From: Numida meleagris
Lineage: Eukaryota > Chordata > Aves > Galliformes > Numididae
Direction of reading: 5' to 3'
DNA: 64,000 nt
NCBI RefSeq assembly: GCF_002078875.1
Contig: NC_034414.1
Span: forward strand, 24,039,116 to 24,103,115
A program made the translations under genes and the position numbers. Shown one piece after another: positions 60,691-64,000 of this stretch. How positions within the stretch are numbered: position 1 is the first letter of the stretch; every line of letters begins with the position of its first letter. The notes under the pieces were generated by a model. That model ran no database searches. It was not told the DNA's origin and saw only the letters and a program-made list of their open reading frames with translations.

Positions 60691-63600
60691 GAGAGAAGGA
60701 GCTAGGAGCCTGGGGCCCTGGAAGTATTGGTTGGAGCTACTGCACTGGAAGGGGGCTTTTGTGTGAATCCTTCACACCACTTCCCTGTGTGGGCACTGCC
60801 GCAGTCGATGAGTCCTCCAGCACCAGGCATAGCAGGCGGCCCTGCACAACAGCCGGTGAGGAGAGGGCAGGGAGTCGGGCACGGCCAGCAGCGGGGAGCC
60901 TTCCCCTCCTTTGATGGCGGTGGCTGGTGTTGTCCCTTTCCCCATGTGTTAAGGCACGCAGCCACTCATCACGGCTCCTCTCACCCACAGGCCTGGGGAG
61001 GCCAGCAGCAGGTGGGACTACTTCTAAAAACAAGTGGGTTTCTGCTGATGCCAGCCTTTCTCTGGCCTAGGCAGAAGTGCAGTTTGCTGGGCAGCAGCAG
61101 CCCTCTCTGCTCCCTCCCAGTCTGTCAGAGAAGCCATTGTCCGACAGGAAAAGGCAAATTAATTAAAGTGTTCAGCATGTGAGGCGTCCGCCTCTAATTG
61201 GGATCTTGGTGTGCAGCACACAATGTGACGCTGCTGCCAGCCCTGCACGGGACTCGGCACACGGCGTGGGACAGCCTCCCCCTGCCAGCTGCCGCCCTCG
61301 GCCATCGCCATCCCCAGCCCCATCATGGCGGCACCCCTTCCTCAGCCCTGGAGAAGAGGCCTCCGCCCGCTGCCACAGTGTGGTGGGCACCCTCCAGAGA
61401 GCGCAGGGATTTGTTTCCCTGCCACACCCTGAGCAGAAGCCTTTCATCTGTTCCTGCCTTGGATGGGGAGCTGTGGGCAATGGGGCCAGCAGGAGGGCAT
61501 CGTACTGCCTCTGGGAGAGACGGATGGACATCGGAGCTCCAGGACCTGCTGCCTTCTCAGGTTAGTGCTGAAATTGGAGAAACACTCGTGTCGAAGGTTG
61601 CAGCTGTGCTCCATCACCTCACCAAGCCCCTTGCCTTCCCTCTACTCCCAGGTCCACAAAGCAGTGGCACCCTGAGAGCATTGGGGGTTCTGGCTGCTCC
61701 TCCAGATTTGGCACTGCCACCGTGCCGCAGGGCAGCTGTAATGGGCAGTTAGTTATTTCTGTGCACTTCAGCCCTGGATGGGCTGAGCAAGGGCTCATGT
61801 GGACTGATGGAGATGGACCAGCAGCTGGCAGCGAGGCCAGCACTGAGGCATATAAATGCAAAGGCAGCGAGTGGTCGTGCTGGTCTGTTTGCCTGCTGCA
61901 AAAGTTCCTGAGAACTAATGGCCTACATCAAACCCAGTGCTAATTAGAGCAATTACTTAGGGAGGAAGTGAGGCTGGGCCTGCTGCTTTGCTGTGGGCTC
62001 TGAGTGCAGTCCCAGAGCAGCAGCATTTGGGCTGCAGTGTGACAAAGCAGTGGGAGATGAGTTGGGGGCTTGGGCAGTGCTGGGCTGCGAGGAGACCTGA
62101 GAGGCCCCGGAGATGGGTTTGCTGCAGAGATGCTGAGGAAGGCTGAACCTGTGGTGTTCTCGTGATGAGATTTCAGCTCTGGCTGACAAAGGTGGCTGCG
62201 TCGGCATAATGTGCTTATGCTCCTGTGAGGTATTTGACGTGATGCATCATGACAGCCCCATCAGAAATTAGCCCTGCACAGTGCTCGGTGGGCTCAATTC
62301 AGCCAAGTGCACGGCGTGTGCCAAGGACTCGGAATGTAGGTCGTGGCCCTGAGACAGGGCGAGGGCAGCAGGCATGGCATGGCAGGGAGGAGCACCACCC
62401 ACAGCTGCTCGCTGCCTCTGCAAACCCAGCTCGGGGAACACTTCAGCCAGAATCCAGTGGCAAAGTGACATGAAAGGGCCATGGCGCATTTGCTGCAAGG
62501 TGTCCATGCCCCTGTGTCCCGTGGCTGTTCTCTGCCGGAAACAATGCACCTCTGCCTGGGGCTGCCCTGACCCATAGGCTCTTGCCTCTCACTGGGTATG
62601 TCTCTCCAGCACCTCTCTCCTGCTCTTTTTTTCCCCCTCTTCACTGTTACTTATCTTACGTTCATCAGCTTGAATGGGTTTTTCTTCCTAGGAGCACTGC
62701 CTCCCACGCAGTTAATGACACTGACGGCAGCAGGACGGGCTGGAGATGGTGTTTGCTGGGGCTTGGATCCACCCCAGCCACCCACCGCAGTGTGGGATGC
62801 TTGGGCTGCCCCTCCAGGTGCCACTTTTGCTCTTCCTCGCTTGCGTCTCCCCTGGGGCTGGGGGTCCACAGTCTTGCCAGTGGGCACAACACCATTCCCT
62901 GCTGTAGGCAAGGGTCTTGGAGCACTGCTGGGATGGGCACAGCAAGAGCTGCTGAGGAGAGGAGGAGGAGAAAGGCTGCATGTGCGTATTTGCACACCCA
63001 AGTGTGTAAGGGAGCTGACTGAAAGGATGGATGGAGCTATGCCAGGGTGGGGAGCCTCCTGCCTTTCTCCTCCTCCTCCTCTGCTGCACTCTGCTCCAAG
63101 AACCTTACCTAAATAAATGGTGCAATTACTGGGAATTAAGGGGAGGTGAGGGATTGATGCCAAAACAGAGCCTTCTAATTTCCAGCTTCGCCACATCCTC
63201 TGGGTTTCTCTGTGCGCTCTCTCTCATGGCTTCTCTTCCTCCCAGCAAAATCTTCGTTCAGATGGAGCCGGAGAAGGAGATGGATGGAGACCTCCAGGTG
63301 GGAGGCTGACTCCCTCCTCCCTCTGTGTGTCCCTGACCCTGTGGGCCCTATCCCCCCCCTTTTTGGCAGTGTCTCGCCAACACCCCCTCGCGGGGGCTTC
63401 TGCCCTGTGCCTCCTCCTCAGCAGGTCCTGTGCCCCAAAAGGCTGCGGGCAGCTCCTGCCCATCACCCTGCTCCCCTGCTCCCCTCTCCTTCCCTGCAGA
63501 CACCGCACTGTGATTATCGTAATGATCCCCGACAAGGCACTATCAGGAATTACGGTGATAAATCTAAACAGACAGCTTATAAAAAAATAAAAACAAACAA

Positions 63601-63950
63601 GCCACAAGCCCGGGCCCATAATTTAATACAAGGTTATTAGCCTGACCGGCTGAGCACAGAGCTCTCTCCCGCAGCAGCCTCGAGCCTCCTCCACCCCCGG
63701 TTCTGTTGTGAACCCCAGGCTGTGCCCAAAACTTCAGCCTGGTCCCTACAGCGTGCAGGAACAAGGGGAGCTCCCCAGTTCCCCAGCTGTGAGGTGGTGG
63801 TCGTGGTGGTGGGTCTGGGCTGCTCGGGGTGCCCTGTGCCCCAGCAGCACCACCCATTGCACTGAGTGGACAGGCCTTGGGTGGTTAAGGGCCCAAAAGG
63901 GTACCCGGTTCCTTAGCTTGGGAACAGCTCATGCCTGCATTTCAACTTGA

Positions 63951-64000
63951 TTCTTTTCTCTTTTTTTTCTTCCTTCCTTTTTTTTTTTCTTTTTTCTTTT
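63951..64000. repeat. Pyrimidine tract running off the window end
   Basis: Fifty bases of only T and C with several long T runs. The right end is cut by the window. Confidence 0.9.

Larger units (their letters stand above)
58871..64000. other. Downstream intergenic region, GC-richer, no supported gene
   Basis: Base composition shifts to GC-rich after the AMBRA1 3' end. Long ORFs appear on both strands (61198-61752, 62651-63196, 62598-63116, 63212-63640), but they overlap each other in several frames, are rich in P, S, G and A, and match nothing I know. They are therefore typical of chance ORFs in GC-rich DNA. CHRM4 is the expected next gene from vertebrate synteny; its single coding exon is not visible, and an upstream noncoding exon or promoter could lie here. 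Apart from the LINE remnant near 60.4 kb and AT-rich islands noted in the findings, I see nothing definite. Confidence 0.7.

Noticed and set aside
61198..61752. 184-codon ORF downstream of AMBRA1
   Set aside because: It overlaps several other long ORFs in GC-rich DNA and has no recognisable domain; typical chance ORF.
62651..63196. 181-codon ORF on the - strand and overlapping 172-codon ORF on the + strand
   Set aside because: Both are open because stop codons are rare in this GC-rich stretch; composition is P/S/G-rich and neither resembles a known protein.
58871..64000. CHRM4 (muscarinic receptor M4) coding exon expected from synteny
   Set aside because: No seven-transmembrane receptor sequence is present; if synteny holds it lies beyond the right edge.
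1..64000. CRISPR arrays, operons, phage or other undescribed multi-gene systems
   Set aside because: The window is an avian intron-rich locus. No regularly spaced repeats, gene clusters or unfamiliar coding blocks were seen beyond transposable element remains.

Overview
This is a 64 kb piece of vertebrate nuclear DNA, almost certainly avian and probably galliform. The interspersed repeats are CR1 LINE copies, plus a solo LTR that looks galliform. Genes are split by long introns with GT..AG borders, and nothing here has bacterial or phage organisation. The one protein-coding gene I can support is the 3' part of AMBRA1, on the + strand. Seven coding exons join in a single frame from 7764 to the stop at 57265-57267 and encode about 456 C-terminal residues. 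By my recollection of the human 1298-residue protein, that is roughly residue 842 to the end.

Layout: 1-7763 is the intron before the first visible exon. Exons lie at 7764-7874, 15648-15836, 16285-16439, 31727-31866, 46305-46397, 48041-48234 and 56777-57267. The 3' UTR follows, with a candidate ATTAAA signal at 58287 backed by a GU-rich stretch and an AATAAA at 58849. From about 58.9 kb to the end the DNA is GC-richer, with no exon I can support. In other vertebrates CHRM4 lies downstream of AMBRA1, but no muscarinic receptor coding sequence is visible here.

AMBRA1 is a scaffold and substrate receptor of DDB1-CUL4 ubiquitin ligases (cyclin D turnover) and a BECN1/ULK1-linked autophagy regulator. 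The first five exons encode the C-terminal half of its split WD40 propeller. Exon 46305-46397 covers the LIR (LC3-binding) site, exon 48041-48234 carries two TQT dynein light chain motifs, and the last exon is a disordered tail. The TQT motifs are intact. Two motifs described for the human protein appear changed: the LIR core WDQL reads WDQQ, and the second PP2A-type PxP site (PQP) reads AQQ.

The introns hold clear CR1 copies (9.66, 11.38, 18.4 and 48.4 kb), likely older CR1/L3-like remains (12.7, 34.9 and 60.4 kb), a 514-bp solo LTR with a perfect 5-bp target duplication (14054-14567), a probable 115-bp hAT-type MITE (32152-32266), a 43-bp tandem duplication, and homopolymer runs. I found no undescribed multi-gene system. 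The points most worth checking are the motif changes in AMBRA1, the LTR and MITE insertions, and candidate conserved noncoding elements downstream.
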